Shown: in pieces, positions 43,617-55,419 of the stretch
Layout of the letters: the number at the start of each line of letters is the position of its first letter
Position numbering within the stretch: the stretch's first letter is position 1
Assembly: GCA_000827205.1 (NCBI GenBank)
Contig: KN832554.1
Span: forward strand, 3,245,815 to 3,309,814
Source: Plicaturopsis crispa FD-325 SS-3
Taxonomy: Eukaryota > Basidiomycota > Agaricomycetes > Amylocorticiales > Amylocorticiaceae
DNA length: 64,000 bases
Direction: 5' to 3'
Program-made: the position numbers and the translations under genes
The notes under the pieces: model-generated
What the model was told of the DNA's origin: nothing
What the model saw: the letters and a program-made list of their open reading frames with translations, nothing else
The model's database searches: none

Positions 43617-45850
43617 ATGGCCCCAAAGTGCGAGCCACTGTGCCATTTTGGTGACAGGTATACTCTTCTCGTTCGAAATGGTTGGATAGCACTTATTCAA
43701 CACCGCGCTATCTTTGTCTTCAGGCTCTACTTCACGACCTTTCCGAACCCACCGCCATCAGCCCAGAGCCTCAATCGCCTGTCCACACAACCGGGAAACG
43801 CGCCACGCGTACGCGTACGGCCGCGCGGGGGACCATCGACGTCGTCGGACGAGGATGCGACATACTACTATTTCACGATTGACGACCAGCTCCTCTATCT
43901 CTCATTCTTTCAAGACTGGGGTCCATTGAATCTCGCGATGGTCTATAAAGCCTGCATTCTGATCCATGAACTCCTCGAGGTAACGTCAACCACAGCCGCG
44001 CGCTTGACAGTCGCCACTAACTATGCCTCGCGACCGTAGGACCAAGACCTCGCCCCACACCGATTAGTCCTCTATTCATCCGATGACCCGCGAAGAAAGG
44101 CAAATGCTGCACTTCTCATGGCTCTATATGTCGTAAGTCCTCCTAGTATCACACTACCCCAAGCCTCTCACCCGGCAATTAGATGATCGTCCAACGCAAG
44201 GCGCCCTGGGAAGCGTTTCACCCTATAGCCGAAGTAGAGTTCATGCCGTTTCGAGACGCCGGGAGAGGACCCTCGGATTTCAACCTCAATATCCAAGACT
44301 GCTTATGGGGCATCTGGAAGGCAATGCAAAATGGGCTCTGCGACATGAACGAGTTCAGCGTCGACGATTACGAGTACTACGAGAAGGTCGAGAACGGCGA
44401 CTGGAATTGGATCACACCTAACTTCATAGCCTTTGCGTCGCCAGTAGACGCGAACTGGATAAAGCGGGAAAGGGAGACCCAGAGCGGCAATGCTTCACCG
44501 GTGCGCGGGGGAGCATCACCAGCCAATCACGCCTTACAACGGAAACTACCAACACCCTTCATGAACTGCCTGGACTATTTCGAAAAGCGGAATATCAAGC
44601 TCGTGGTCCGGCTCAACACTGAACTATACGACCGGAGCGTATTCTTGGACCGCGGGATCAACCATATGGAACTGTATTTCGACGACGGGACGAATCCAAC
44701 GGACGATATCGTACGGACTTTTATCGATGTGTCGGACGCTATCATTGAAGCGGGGGGCGTAGTGGCCGTACACGTGGGTTTTCGCTTTGTTCTCCTCAAA
44801 GGGACGCATCTGATGGCCATTTGTGTACAGTGCAAAGCCGGTCTCGGGCGCACAGGAACGCTTATCGGAGCATATCTTATATGGAAATACGGCTTCACTG
44901 CGAATGAAGCTATCGCCTTCATGCGGATTGTTCGCCCGGGGAGCGTCGTAGGACCGCAGCAGCAATATCTATATCTAAAGCAGCTGGAATGGTCAAAGTG
45001 GGCAGCCGTGGACGAGATGCGGAAGCAGCAAGCGGAAAGCGCGAACGCCGCAGCTACGCTTGTTACACCTGCGACCCCACCGGCGGAGGCAGACGAAGAA
45101 ATGGAGCGTGTGCCGACGACACCTACAGGTGCCTCAAGTGTTGTATCGATGCCTGCTCCCCCAGTCACACCCAGCCGGCATGTCGCGGCTGCAACGGCCA
45201 AGGCAAGAGCTATAGCACCTCCTGGGCAGCCGCGTAAGACGCCCATGGGAAAGCGCGCCGCTCCCCCAGTAGACTCGGACGAAGAGGAGGAGAATAACGA
45301 TGTGCTACCCGCGCTTAACGCTGGACTCGCTGCGCGGCCCGTGAAGCGCCCGCCATCTCGGGCTAAAGGCGGCGTTACCTCGAGTGAGTCGAGGCCCACT
45401 CGTGTGACCCGGTCGACAGCGGGCGCTGCGAATATTAAGCGCACAGGCGGCGCACAGTCCAAAGCTGCTCCTCCCGCACCACCCGCCAAGGGCAGCGCGC
45501 AGCCTCCGAATAAAATACCGCGGCTGGCGGCTGGCGGTACGTCGCGGAGTGTGGCCGCGTCGAAAGCCGCCGCAGGTCCGACGCGACCACAACCCCCACC
45601 GTCGCCCATGCCGCCCTCCCGGCTACCAACCCTCATCCCATCTAAGCGCACGCACACGGCTGCCAACTCGCTCAGCGATGTGGCACACGCTGCGGCGTTG
45701 AAGATGGGCGCTGAGGGGTCTTCACGGGATAGCTGGATGACGACAGGCGCTAGCGCCGTTGTCGTACCGGGGTCGAAGAAGGAGGGTCCAGGGCTAAGAA
45801 ATGTGCGGCGGCGGCGAAGTAGTTTCAGTGCTGCGGACGTCGTCGCTTGA
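43617..45850 (+). CDS. CDC14: Dual-specificity phosphatase Cdc14
   Basis: Five exons, roughly 665 residues. Cdc14 reverses CDK phosphorylation at mitotic exit. The N-terminal domain starts GDRLYFTTFPNPPPSAQS, with later FTIDDQLLYLSFFQDWGPLN. The core includes FMNCLDYFEKRNIKLVVRLN and DRGINHMELYFDDGTNPTDD. The catalytic loop HCKAGLGRTGTLIGAYLIWK has the Cys and Arg at the standard spacing, and IVRPGSVVGPQQQYLYLKQ follows. The C-terminal ~260 residues are disordered and basic with SP/TP sites, as in fungal Cdc14. A 57 bp stopless intron (44774-44830) separates the codons for the active-site His and Cys. It is convergent with HEM12. Confidence 0.95.
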
Positions 45851-46274
45851 CCGGAGTCGTGCTGGCACCAGTTGTCTTGTGTGTGTTTTCATTTTTTCGT
45901 TCCTGCAATCTTGTCGATCCTTGCTACGTCGTTTGTTTTCCAGTTCCTATATATTGCAATCCCCCTGCACCCTCGTTTCTATAATGTCTTCACGTTCGAT
46001 GGCTGTCTATTACTTCAAGCACCCCATTTCCCCCTCCCACCATCTAGGCATATGATTTATTTGCATGCATAGCGGCCTCAGGCTTGTCTTTGGTCGAATG
46101 GAAAATGTATCCTTGTGAGCTCGTTCTACAACACGAAATTGGCTGTATAATACACGATATCGGCATGAGTCCGACATCGGCATGAGTCCGACATGGTACA
46201 CAGGTACTACAAGAAATCGTTTTAGTTATCCCAATGAAATTAGATCAATCCCCGTCTCTGAGCCCACGCCGACC
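45851..46274. other. Convergent 3' region CDC14 / HEM12
   Basis: 424 bp including both 3' untranslated regions; T-rich at 45890-46060. It carries an exact 17 bp tandem duplication (see the repeat entry). Confidence 0.5.
46159..46192. repeat. Exact 17 bp tandem duplication
   Basis: The unit ATCGGCATGAGTCCGAC occurs twice head to tail (46159-46175 and 46176-46192) with no mismatch, in the HEM12 3' region. A third partial copy begins but fails after AT. Confidence 0.9.
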
Positions 46275-47557
46275 TCATTTTGGCGCTGTGCTGGCCGAAT
46301 ACTTATGGACGCACTCGAAGAAGAATTTGAGGTCGTCTGGGTCGACACCCGGCGTAATGCCATGCCCTAGATTCGCGATCCATCCCTTGGGTGCATCATT
46401 GCCCTTCCCCTTGAATCCCTCACACATCCGCTTTACCTCCCTCTCGATCGCCTCATGACCGCCATATAATATCATTGGGTCCACATTGCCTTGGAGAGCG
46501 ACCTTGTCCCCCACGGCTTTGCGTGCATCTTCGGGTTCGATGAGCCAATCGAGGCCTAACACGTCGTACCCTGCGTCGGCAGCGAGAGTCGACAGTGCAT
46601 GGTTGGCGCCTTTGGCGAACAGTATTAAGGGGGGAACCTCGATGTTTTCTTCCGCAAGGCGCGCACGGAGGTTCGAGGAGATATATTTCAGAGAAGGGAG
46701 CGCAAATTCTGCGAAGTCGTGCGGTGAAAGCTCTCCTGCCCACGAGTCAAATACTTGGAGTACCTGCAAAATATCTTAGCACTCCAAGGCAGCTGTACTG
46801 TATGAGATTGCAGACCTGCGCGCCCGCTTTGACCTGCCCGATGAGGTACTGTATCGTCACCTCCGCGATGCGTGTCATGAGCTCCTTCGACTCCGCCGGA
46901 TATTTGAACAACCAGGTCTTGCATTTCTGGAACGTCTTCGTTCCACCACCTTCGATCATGTACGAGAACAGCGTCCACGGTGCGCCAGAGAACCCGATGA
47001 GCGGCACGACGCCGTTCAGGACTTTCCGGGTGCGTGTTATGGCTTCGAACACATAGCCCAATTCTTTTACGACGTCGATGTCATCTTTCAATTTCGAGAT
47101 GTCCGCTGGGGTGTTTAGCGGGTCGGGGAAATGGGGGCCAGGGTTCATGATGACTTCCATCCCCATAGCCTGGGGGATCACGAGGATGTCGGAGAAAATG
47201 ATAGCGGCGTCCAGGAGACCCATGTAGCGTTGGATGGGCTGGACTGTGATTGCAGTCGCAAGAGCGGGTGTTTGGCAGATCTCGAAGAATTCGTGCGTTT
47301 CACGCACTTTGCGAAATTCTGGTTGACCGTAGATATTGTTTATTGAACGCTCAAGGACTCCGGTGCATTTTCGTAGCTACGTACCTGGTAAATATCGCCC
47401 AGCCTGGCGCATCACCCATACCGCAGCACGTTCTGTCACTTCGCCTATGGATCGCGTATAATCAGGACCACAAAATGATCACAGGAAGAATTGCAGGCTC
47501 ACCTCGCGCAGCACGTATGAAGAGGTCATTTTTCAGAGGAGCGAAATCGGTCTGCAT
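46275..47557 (-). CDS. HEM12: Uroporphyrinogen decarboxylase
   Basis: Four exons from MQTDFAPLKNDLFIRAARG give about 370 residues, the usual length. It converts uroporphyrinogen III to coproporphyrinogen III in cytosolic heme synthesis. The conserved substrate-binding segment VWVMRQAGRYLPEFRKVRE is joined across a splice; ILVIPQAMGMEVIMNPGPHF, PLIGFSGAPWTLFSYMIEGG, FDSWAGELSPHDF and the closing GWIANLGHGITPGVDPDDLK are all intact. An upstream in-frame ATG at 47659 would add 34 residues with a hydrophobic part. A 62 bp intron-like stretch in that leader (GTACCG...AAGCAG, ending at 47563) makes the canonical start more likely. Divergent from SHG1. Confidence 0.94.
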
Positions 47558-47897
47558 TTCCTGCTTGTGCTTTAGTGACCAACTTCCCTTCGTATTGGAG
47601 TATAAAGTGACGAGTCCGGTACCACCGAGAGCAGAAACAAGGCCGAGGCTAAGGGCCATACACAGAAGAGGATCTATGGCGGCAACAGCGAGGTCTGACT
47701 GTCTATATAAACAGTCGAATGTCGAGCGGGTCGTGGAAGATGTGAGAGAATAGTATACGGCCTTTAGCCAGTTGCACCCGGGGCATTTTGCTCATGGCGT
47801 TTGTGACGTCCGTCGATCACTGCGATCGCGTGGAACCAAAACGCGTCTTGCTCTCAACTTCCATGTACAAAGTCTTGCTGTACATATCGTCTTCGTC
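47558..47897. promoter_or_regulatory. Divergent promoter HEM12 / SHG1 with TATA in a dyad
   Basis: The minus-strand TATA element TTATATAG (47703-47710) lies in the loop of a 6 bp inverted repeat GACTGT/ACAGTC (47697-47702 and 47711-47716). It is about 40 bp upstream of the alternative HEM12 ATG at 47659 and 150 bp upstream of the canonical one. On the SHG1 side no TATA was seen. Confidence 0.5.
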
Positions 47898-49246
47898 ATG
47901 CCTATCGTAAACCCCACACAACTCGTAGACGAGTAGGTTTTTTACTAGACATATCCGGCAATGCACACTGACGAGCACACTGGGATGTAGATTCAAGAAA
48001 TCCGGGGAGTTTGACAGATTGCGACGGGAACTACTCTCGCAGTTTCAGCACAGCGTCAGGACATCTTTCATCCGAGATATCGAAAAGAATACTCACGGGG
48101 TGTATACTTACAGGACTCCAAGCCCGCCTTCAGTGCCCGAATTGAGGAGATAGCCAAACAAAGACTCGCTTCAGACAAAACGCTGCAGTATATGAGCAAG
48201 GAGTCTGCGCAACGAGAACTGATGCAGGAGGTCGACAGGTACGTCGCGTCCTCACAACAATTCGTCATGCTCTCACTCATTCTTTGCTTAGGTATCCAAT
48301 CGTGGAACGTGCAATAGCGGATGTTCAGATGCTATCCGACCCTGCGTTTGCACAGGGCATTCGATCATCCATGCACAAAATCTTGAAAAGAGATAGAGGG
48401 CAGACCTCTCCAAATGAACTAGGTAGTTGTTGCATCGCACGATGTTATCTGTGCTTAATTTATTCGACAGAAAGCAACAACGAAGCAAAGCCTGCCGCTA
48501 GCAGTTCCAAATCTGTGACCGTGCCTCGCAATAACGAGGCTCATTCAGTTGGCAAGTTCGCACCAGCAGATTACAGTGAAACCTCTGCTCCCCCCACTTC
48601 CACATATCCTTTGAAGGACGAAGAACAGAGGCCAGACCCTGACATCACGATGACTACGCATCGCCCAGCTGAAGGCTCCATAACACCGACGTCGGCACGT
48701 GGGGTGGAACCTCGGGAAACTCACTTCTCGTCGCAGATACTCCGTCAGCCCGCTCCCGATATCCCTATGGACGTCAAACCTGAAATATTAGTCACAAATT
48801 CTGTAGAGACGATTCCAAGCGGACCCGAAAATTCCGCCCAGTCAGCTACCAATCTCAAAGCCGCGTCGCCCTTGCAATATATTCCCTCTCAAGAACTCCC
48901 TAGGCAAAGTGACGCAGGACTTGCTGCCGTACCCCTGCTTCAGACTGCTCCCTCTGCCGGGCCCTCTATTCCTCCTCCGTCCAATAGACATGCCCATGGG
49001 CCATCTCCAACGCTGGCCGATAACTCTCTTTCCATCACCGCGAACTCGCCACAACCATACACGTCGCAAACTGTGTCCGAACACCAGCATATTACTGCAA
49101 TAACTGGCTCATTGACCCCTACTTCCTCGACTGCCTCTCCGCAGCATCAAATACCAGCCAGTCCGCTTCCGCTTCCGTCTGCTCATGATAGCATGGCAGA
49201 TGCTGATGCGCTATCCGACTTAACGGACGAGTCCGCGGGTGCCTAA
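47898..49246 (+). CDS. SHG1: COMPASS complex subunit Shg1
   Basis: Five exons, about 375 residues. The N-terminal Shg1 domain (residues ~1-110) reads PTQLVDEFKKSGEFDRLRRE, LLSQFQHSDSKPAFSARIEE, RLASDKTLQYMSKESAQREL and EVDRYPIVERAIADVQMLSD. It spans four exons and is the recognised family motif. Shg1 belongs to the Set1/COMPASS H3K4 methyltransferase. The rest is a Ser/Thr/Pro-rich disordered tail rich in SP/TP sites, longer than in yeast. The first exon ends in a split Glu codon (GA|A). Function in COMPASS is inferred from family. Confidence 0.87.
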
Positions 49247-49760
49247 GGTATACTTAGCCAGCCAGCACGTCGGGTAGTTATCGTTCCTTGTGTATACACA
49301 ATACATTTGCATTGGCTACTACTGTATTCATGTTCGCGATCCTTGGTAGTCCTTGACCAATGAGCGCTGAGCAGCCCCGAGTGTGAAGGAGAAATGTACA
49401 GTGGCGCGGGCCGCGGCGCTGAGATCTCAGATTCCTCCGCGAACTTCTTCGAAATTACCGACTTGAAAGGAACATAGTAATTAGTACTTGAAAAATCTGT
49501 CAGGAGGAGGTGGACCAATCGACGAGGCTCTACCACCAGTAAATCTCACCCTATCTACCACCAGCATATCTGGCCCTATCTGACCCAGGAGCGATCGCGT
49601 TTATGTTTAGGAGAAAACTCGACTTTGCCTGCTATCATGCGGGCGACTTCGCGGGCGACTCCAGGGAACGCGGTAACGAGAACTTGACGAGAGCGGTGGA
49701 TTATCTGGGCATCTCGTCTCAGCCTGTTTTACCCTCCTTACCCCCCAGCAAAGATTCAAA
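49247..49760. other. Amidase upstream region with palindrome and tandem repeat
   Basis: 514 bp. It contains the palindrome CTGAGATCTCAG at 49419-49430 next to CGGGCCGCGGCGC, and a 25 bp imperfect tandem repeat (49532-49581). No gene was recognised. Confidence 0.6.
49532..49581. repeat. 25 bp imperfect tandem repeat in the amidase promoter
   Basis: Unit 1 is 49532-49556 and unit 2 is 49557-49581. Both begin ACCACCAG and end CCCTATCT. They differ at about four inner positions. The repeat lies about 180 bp upstream of the amidase start. Confidence 0.75.
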
Positions 49761-51895
49761 ATGTCATCCGACCGCGAGCCATGGCAGACCATTGTAGCGC
49801 GCAAGAGAGCCCAGCGCGCCTCAAGCATTCCACAAGAATGGCTGATCCCGAACAACCAGCTCCCAGGCCATGAAATCAACAACGTTCTCGGTTTCCCCCG
49901 CGTTAGTGGCCTCTTGAGCCCTCGCGAACTTGAAATAACGGAGTCCAACGCAAGCTCGATCGTGCATGCTATCGCGCAGAGATCGTGGACGTCGCTGGAG
50001 GTAGTCCGTGCGTTTGCCCATCGCGCCGCAATCGCTCAGCAGCTACTTAACTCGTCAGTGAATATGCCAACTAAGGTCTGGGGAATGTGCTGACGGCATT
50101 TCAGCCTCACCGAGATTGCATTCGATGCGGCTTTCGAGCAGGCGAAAGCTTTGGATCAATATCAGGCTGAACATGGGCATACCATCGGCCCTCTTCACGG
50201 TTTGCCGATGTCCTTCAAAGTGAGCAAGTTCGCTATGCATTGCCTATAGTGGACGCTAAGATGTATCCGTGCTAGGACTCCTGTGACGTTAAAGGCCTTG
50301 ACACGTCTATGGGATACACCGCATGGGTGGGACACGTTGCAGCAGAAGACTCGGTGGTTGCTGCAGCGAGTGCGTTACGCGGCCATCTACTTCATGGGAG
50401 AAGACAAAAGCTGAGACTTTGGTTGAACTAGTGCGAGCGGCAGGTGCTGTTCCCTTCGTCAAGACCAACGTCGGCTTCACTCTTATGATGGGCGAGACCG
50501 TGAACCATCTTTTCGGCCGGACATTAAACCCATACAACAGAGCCCTCACCTCTGGAGGTAGCAGTGGTGGCGAGTCTGCGCTCCTGGCCTTCCGTGGCAG
50601 TCCCTTCGGTGTAGGTACGGATATTGGGGGCAGCATTCGCCTCCCCGCGGCGTAAGTTCTGACGTTTCGAATCTATCTCTTATTTGACCATTCTACTTAG
50701 GTCTACGGGCTTATGGGGCTTGCGGCCCTCGATCGGCAGAGTCTCGTACATGGGCATTGCCAACTCGTTGGAGGGCCTCGAATCTGTACGATCGAACGCT
50801 GGACCTATGGGCCACTCACCGTCCGATATTCGACTATTCTTCTCCGCTTTACTCTCCAGCCAACCATGGTTGCGTGACCCGGATGTTCTTCCTATCCCGT
50901 GGCGCGCGGAGCAGGAAATATTACCGGACAAATTGTGTTTTGCGTATTCGGTCGGGGATGAAGTTGTAGGGATCTGTTTATCTGCTATTCTCGACGCACA
51001 CTAACGATGTACAAGGTGACACCGCATCCACCTATTCGCCGTGGTCTCGCGCATACCATTGATAAGCTTAGAGCAGCTGGGCACGAGGTGGTTGAATGGA
51101 CCGATACATTTGACGCCGACCGCGCGGGCAGGTTGATGATTGACTTCTGGACCAGCGACGGTGGCGAAGACGGTACAATCTTTTACCTTGACCACTGTGG
51201 AACTCAGTTCTGAACGACTGCCTTTCATTGTGTAGTGAGGCGCTGCGTGGAAGCGAGCGGCGAGCCGATGATAGATGAGGTTGCTGCTCTGTTGCGCCTA
51301 ACCCCCGAGGACCAAAAACTGCCAAAGCCAACGGTGTACCAGGCTTGGCGTAACCAGCACGAACGTGTTCTGTATGCACGTGAATTTTTAGCACGGTGGC
51401 AAACTACGGGGAAAATCACATCGACTGGTCGCCCTGTCGATGCCCTAATCATGCAAGTGTATCTTGTCGTGTCAGATTTCTTTATACGCTGACCCTTGAT
51501 GACCAGGCCGAGCGCTCCCTTCGTAGCCCGCCCGCACGGCGCGGATTTGCCTAGCTCACGGTTCGGGATGTTCGAGTACACTTATGCGAATTTCCAGCCT
51601 ATACTGGACCTCACTGCTGGTGTATTCCCTACTGGGGTGTGCCAGGACCCGGCCATCGATCTTCCAGATACCAAATTCACGCCTCGAAGTGACCTTGATA
51701 TGGTCGTGCACAATCTCTGTAAGCGTGTTATACTTTTGAACTCTGTCCTGGATTGGTACTGAATGTGCATTTATCGCAGATACGGATCCGCAAGAATGGA
51801 CCGGCGCTCCTGTGGGATTGCAGCTGATAGGACGTCGGCTGGAGGAGGAGAAAATCACTGCATTACTGGGTGTTGTCGAAAAGGCGTTAGCTTAA
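49761..51895 (+). CDS. Amidase signature family enzyme (general amidase/acetamidase type)
   Basis: About nine exons encode roughly 560 residues. The Ser-cisSer-Lys catalytic residues are all present: Lys in LPMSFKDSCDVKG, the Gly/Ser-rich loop LTSGGSSGGESALLAFRGSP and nucleophile loop GVGTDIGGSIRLPAA. Other parts match fungal amidases: TSMGYTAWVGHVAAEDSVV, KTNVGFTLMMGETVNHLFGR, TGLWGLRPSIGRVSYMGIAN, HPPIRRGLAHTIDKLRAAGH and the end WTGAPVGLQLIGRRLEEEKI. One intron is only 41 bp (GTGCGT...AAAAG near 50370-50410). A join at 51459 must use the inner GT (ATGCAAGT|GTATC) to keep frame. The enzyme hydrolyses amides to acid and ammonia; the substrate is unknown. Confidence 0.9.
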
Positions 51896-52144
51896 GGACT
51901 CGAGAGGCAGAGGAAACTCTTAGCTTCGGAGGGTGTAGTGTCAGGCTACAACAAGCATAAATGTCTGGCTACGTATCACGCATTCTGAGCGTTGGTGCTG
52001 GTGTTGGCGTGTTTTTCAACCGTGCAGTGAATGTGGATATTACAAAGCCCCAAATAAATTTAACCCGACTAGCAATGAACAGATAGCGATGGACAGACGA
52101 CAAACTATTATACAGTACATATACATGTGAACCTTGCGAGGAAA

Positions 52145-54820
52145 TCACGGGCCCCACATCGCTGTGATCATATTTGCAGCATCCAAATCGAATGCTGGCT
52201 GATCCATGAAGAGATCGTCTTGAAGGGCGTCAGCTTTGGGAGTATCGAGGGATGCTTCGGAGGTCACTTACCGACAGAGTACGAGCTCACCATCCGCGAG
52301 ACGTTGTACTTCGTCTCCTGCTCCTGCTGTTGGACTAAGTTTTCTGGAGGCATGTGCTGCGCATGAGGTCCCGAGGGCTGCTGCACTTCCCAGTCGGCCG
52401 TAACGTCGATCTGTGCCTCGTACGAGTTCAAAGCATCCTCAATCTGGCCCAGTATTCGCGTCGCGTGTGCTTCGTGAATGTCGTTCTGGCGTATAGCGTC
52501 TGAAAGCTCCGTGATAAGTCCACGCCGCGACTGGCGCTCTTGCTGGCTGCGCAGGACTCCTGGCGGAGGATATACGTGATCGAGGGTGAGAACAACAGTA
52601 GCAGCGAGGAGGTGGGATGTTTCCTCCCTAAACGAATAAGAAGTCTCGCTTAGTGAGTTATCGAAGAAACAGGTGGATGCTACTCACGAGAATAGGTTCG
52701 GATTATCCATAGGAGGTTGACGCCACTCTTTGGTTATGTCAAGCGCGGCAGCCACACACGCGTCATGTGAATGGCGGTACCGTGGATTGCTGAAGCTATT
52801 CATCGAAGTTCGAATCAGATAGGCTCCCAGGACCGTGGGTTGAAGCACTCACGCTATCGCAAAATAATCGCGATGCAGAAGAAGCCGCTTGTGGCAGATT
52901 AATGAGGTTAGAAGGTGACGGGCGGAAGGAAGCCACTTCATAACGTCCGCAGAAAGATGGAGTGTCGTTATATCGCATCGAGGGTTGAAGAAAGGCATGT
53001 CCGATAGAAACTCCAGAAGCTGATTGTCAGTCGTCTGGACCAGTTTGTAGCGATTGGGATCATTGCGATGGAGAGCCCGATAGCGCGCAAAGTACTGATG
53101 CATAAGACGCGATAGACGGATGCGGGCAATGTGGTATGATAACGTCGTAGGTTGTTGCATAGGAGTGGCGATAATTGGGCCCATGCTTGACAAGACAGAG
53201 TCGGAGATATTGCTTGGCGAAGATACATCCAAGTTCTCAGACGGGGTAGCTACGCGAAGATAACCCTGATTTAGTCGACCGTCTTACCCGGTAAAACATA
53301 TACGTACAGTATGGGAGACCTTCAGCGTCCAGAAGGTTTCAGAAATGAATGTATTCCAGCGTAAGAAATAAAACTGACCTGCTGGGACCGCGAGCCTTTA
53401 TAAAATAGCGATCAGCAGCGTGCACAAACGTGACAGGCTAAGGACCTACCATTCTCTGTATAGCAAGAACCACCATGTCCGAAGGCCAATCTCGCTGTTC
53501 AGAAGTTCCGGGGTGCCAGATAGATGGGGTATAACGACGTCGTGCTTTGTGCACGGCATATGTGGCTCCCGGTCAGACTCGCAGAGGGGTGCCTCTTGGA
53601 GCAAATGGAGGCCAAGGAGATGGGCAACGCGCACACCTACGGCTAAGAGAACATTCCGAAGCACCCCATGACCGTAAATGTGAAATATGACGGAGAGGTT
53701 GCATATGGTCTGGACCGATCTGAGGTCGGGTTCGGACATGAAATTGGCGCCATACAAGCATCGAAGGGAAGTGTCAAACCAGATCTGTACTTGATTATCT
53801 GCAAAGCGAGACAGTGAGTACACGAAATATGTACGATTGCATTGGGCTTACGTGGTAAGCCCCACCGTCGAGCAACGTCGGGGTGTATGTGGTGCAACGC
53901 TATCGCGAGCTGGCTGAAGTAAAATGCCATCCATGCGCTGCCACAGTGCTGACCGTGGGCTTTAGCGACCAAGTACTGTGAATGCTCCGCCAAAAACGTA
54001 GGCCCATGCACAGTCATGTAGAGCCAACCTAAATCGTTGACCGCGAACTCGACCAGAAAAGTGCTCAGGCTGTCGCTTGGCAGACGGAGCGCCTCGCGCG
54101 GAGTGCGCAGTACAACATTCGGCCGGCTATTGGCAGTGAGGACAGCCGCCTCTGTTTGTAGAGCCTAGGTGTAAATCGTTAGAGTCGGTTGCTTGCAGAA
54201 GGTTTGAGGTGTTACAGTAAACATCGTACTCACAGGCCATGCGTCCGCCGGTGACACAGGGGGTTTAGGCGAGGGTTCCTTCGTTGACACACCTGAACTC
54301 GGCGGACTTCCCTCGCTGCTAGAGTCTCCCTTCAACGTGCTGACAGGCCTGTCTCTGCCCAACTCGAGCAGGTTCATCGCGATGGCCATTCGTTCCAGCT
54401 CGTTTTCATACACTGCCTCGCTTCTCCGCGGATTGGACTTGTGCGCTAATTCCTGGGCAGCCCTCAATTCCGCATTCTGCTCTCGCAAGAGGCGGTTCTC
54501 CTCGAGCAGGCCTTGCACCGTCGTCGGAACCCCCGAATCTCGCGCCGTCTCCCCGCCCATAATTGTAGTGCCTTTGACGAGGACGCGCTCGCGGGTGCAA
54601 GTCGAGCCAGCAGATCGCCTGATGCATGACGAGCAGGGCACTTTCCTGTCGCATTTTGTTTTGCGGCGAGTACACTCAATGCAGCTGCTCCCCCACATGT
54701 TCGTGAGAACTACGAGGATCGCAGTTGAGATAAGTGCACACACCTCATTGGGGCCCGTTGGGTGATCCTGACGGTCCCGTCGCGCTCTGCATAGCGTTTA
54801 GATGGAGGTAAGGTAGACAT
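52145..54820 (-). CDS. Zn2Cys6 transcription factor
   Basis: About eight exons, roughly 750 residues. The DNA-binding cluster is RAPMSCIECTRRKTKCDRK then VPCSSCIRRSAGSTC, with the six cysteines in the CX2CX6C...CX2CX6-8C pattern. The first intron falls just before the first Cys. A coiled-coil linker LLEENRLLREQNAELRAAQE follows. The middle contains HPDVARRWGLP, FMSEPDLRSVQTICNLSVIF and VGVRVAHLLGLHLLQE, typical of the fungal-specific transcription factor domain. The last exon ends FDLDAANMITAMWGP, an acidic/hydrophobic end. It lies between the amidase and the dioxygenase and may regulate that block; this is inferred from position only. Confidence 0.9.
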
Positions 54821-55419
54821 GGCGACTCAACGAGGAAAAAGTGGCACGAGTAAAGGATGCATAGGAGACTTCGAGAAAGCTGTTCAGATGTTTAAACTTG
54901 AAGTCTTCTGTGTGAGTATTTGAGGTCGTGAAACGGTAAAGGGGCTCGGGGACCAATCAGCGGTGGCGACCAATCAGATTCGACCTCGTACCAGCGCCTC
55001 AAAGGTGTCAAAGGCTGAAGCGCTGAAGCTTGAAGCGCTCAACGAACAAGGGCATGAGACCAATGAATACATGTCAATGATAGGTAGATTGAAGAAAGAG
55101 TGATAGGAGTCTCAGGGCAAAGGGAATCGATTTGAACACTAAATACGCCAATGAAATAGCCAGGCCAGTCCGGGCCCTTTCGTGATGGTAAACGTTACAT
55201 GTCGTCTTGTATACATCGCATAAGTAGTAGATTGAGGGAGGAAGCGCGGTCAAAGGAGACGCGCCGTAGAATTACACACATATTTGACAACCCAATATGA
55301 TCTGAGCGGTAAAGGGTCGGTTTCGTATTCAAGAGGTATACGGTACCATGCCCGCGAGCTTCAGCCTGTCCAGCAAGTATGGTCAGGGATCTGGACGAAG
55401 CTGATTTACGAGACAGTGC
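54821..55419. other. Promoter of the Zn2Cys6 factor and 3' region of the dioxygenase
   Basis: 599 bp. Noted short direct repeats of ACCAATCAG (54952-54960 and 54969-54977) containing CCAAT boxes and AAGCGCT-like GCTGAAGCGCTGAAGCTTGAAGCGCTC (in pieces). No gene recognised. Confidence 0.5.

Noticed and set aside
44575-45666. 363-codon antisense frame over CDC14
   Set aside because: Mirror of GC-rich, disordered coding sequence on the other strand; composition is Gly/Ala/Arg-rich and no family or splice support is seen.
51450-51520. Apparent frameshift in the amidase
   Set aside because: Disappears when the inner GT donor (ATGCAAGT|GTATC) is used; the conserved sequence then runs through without a break.
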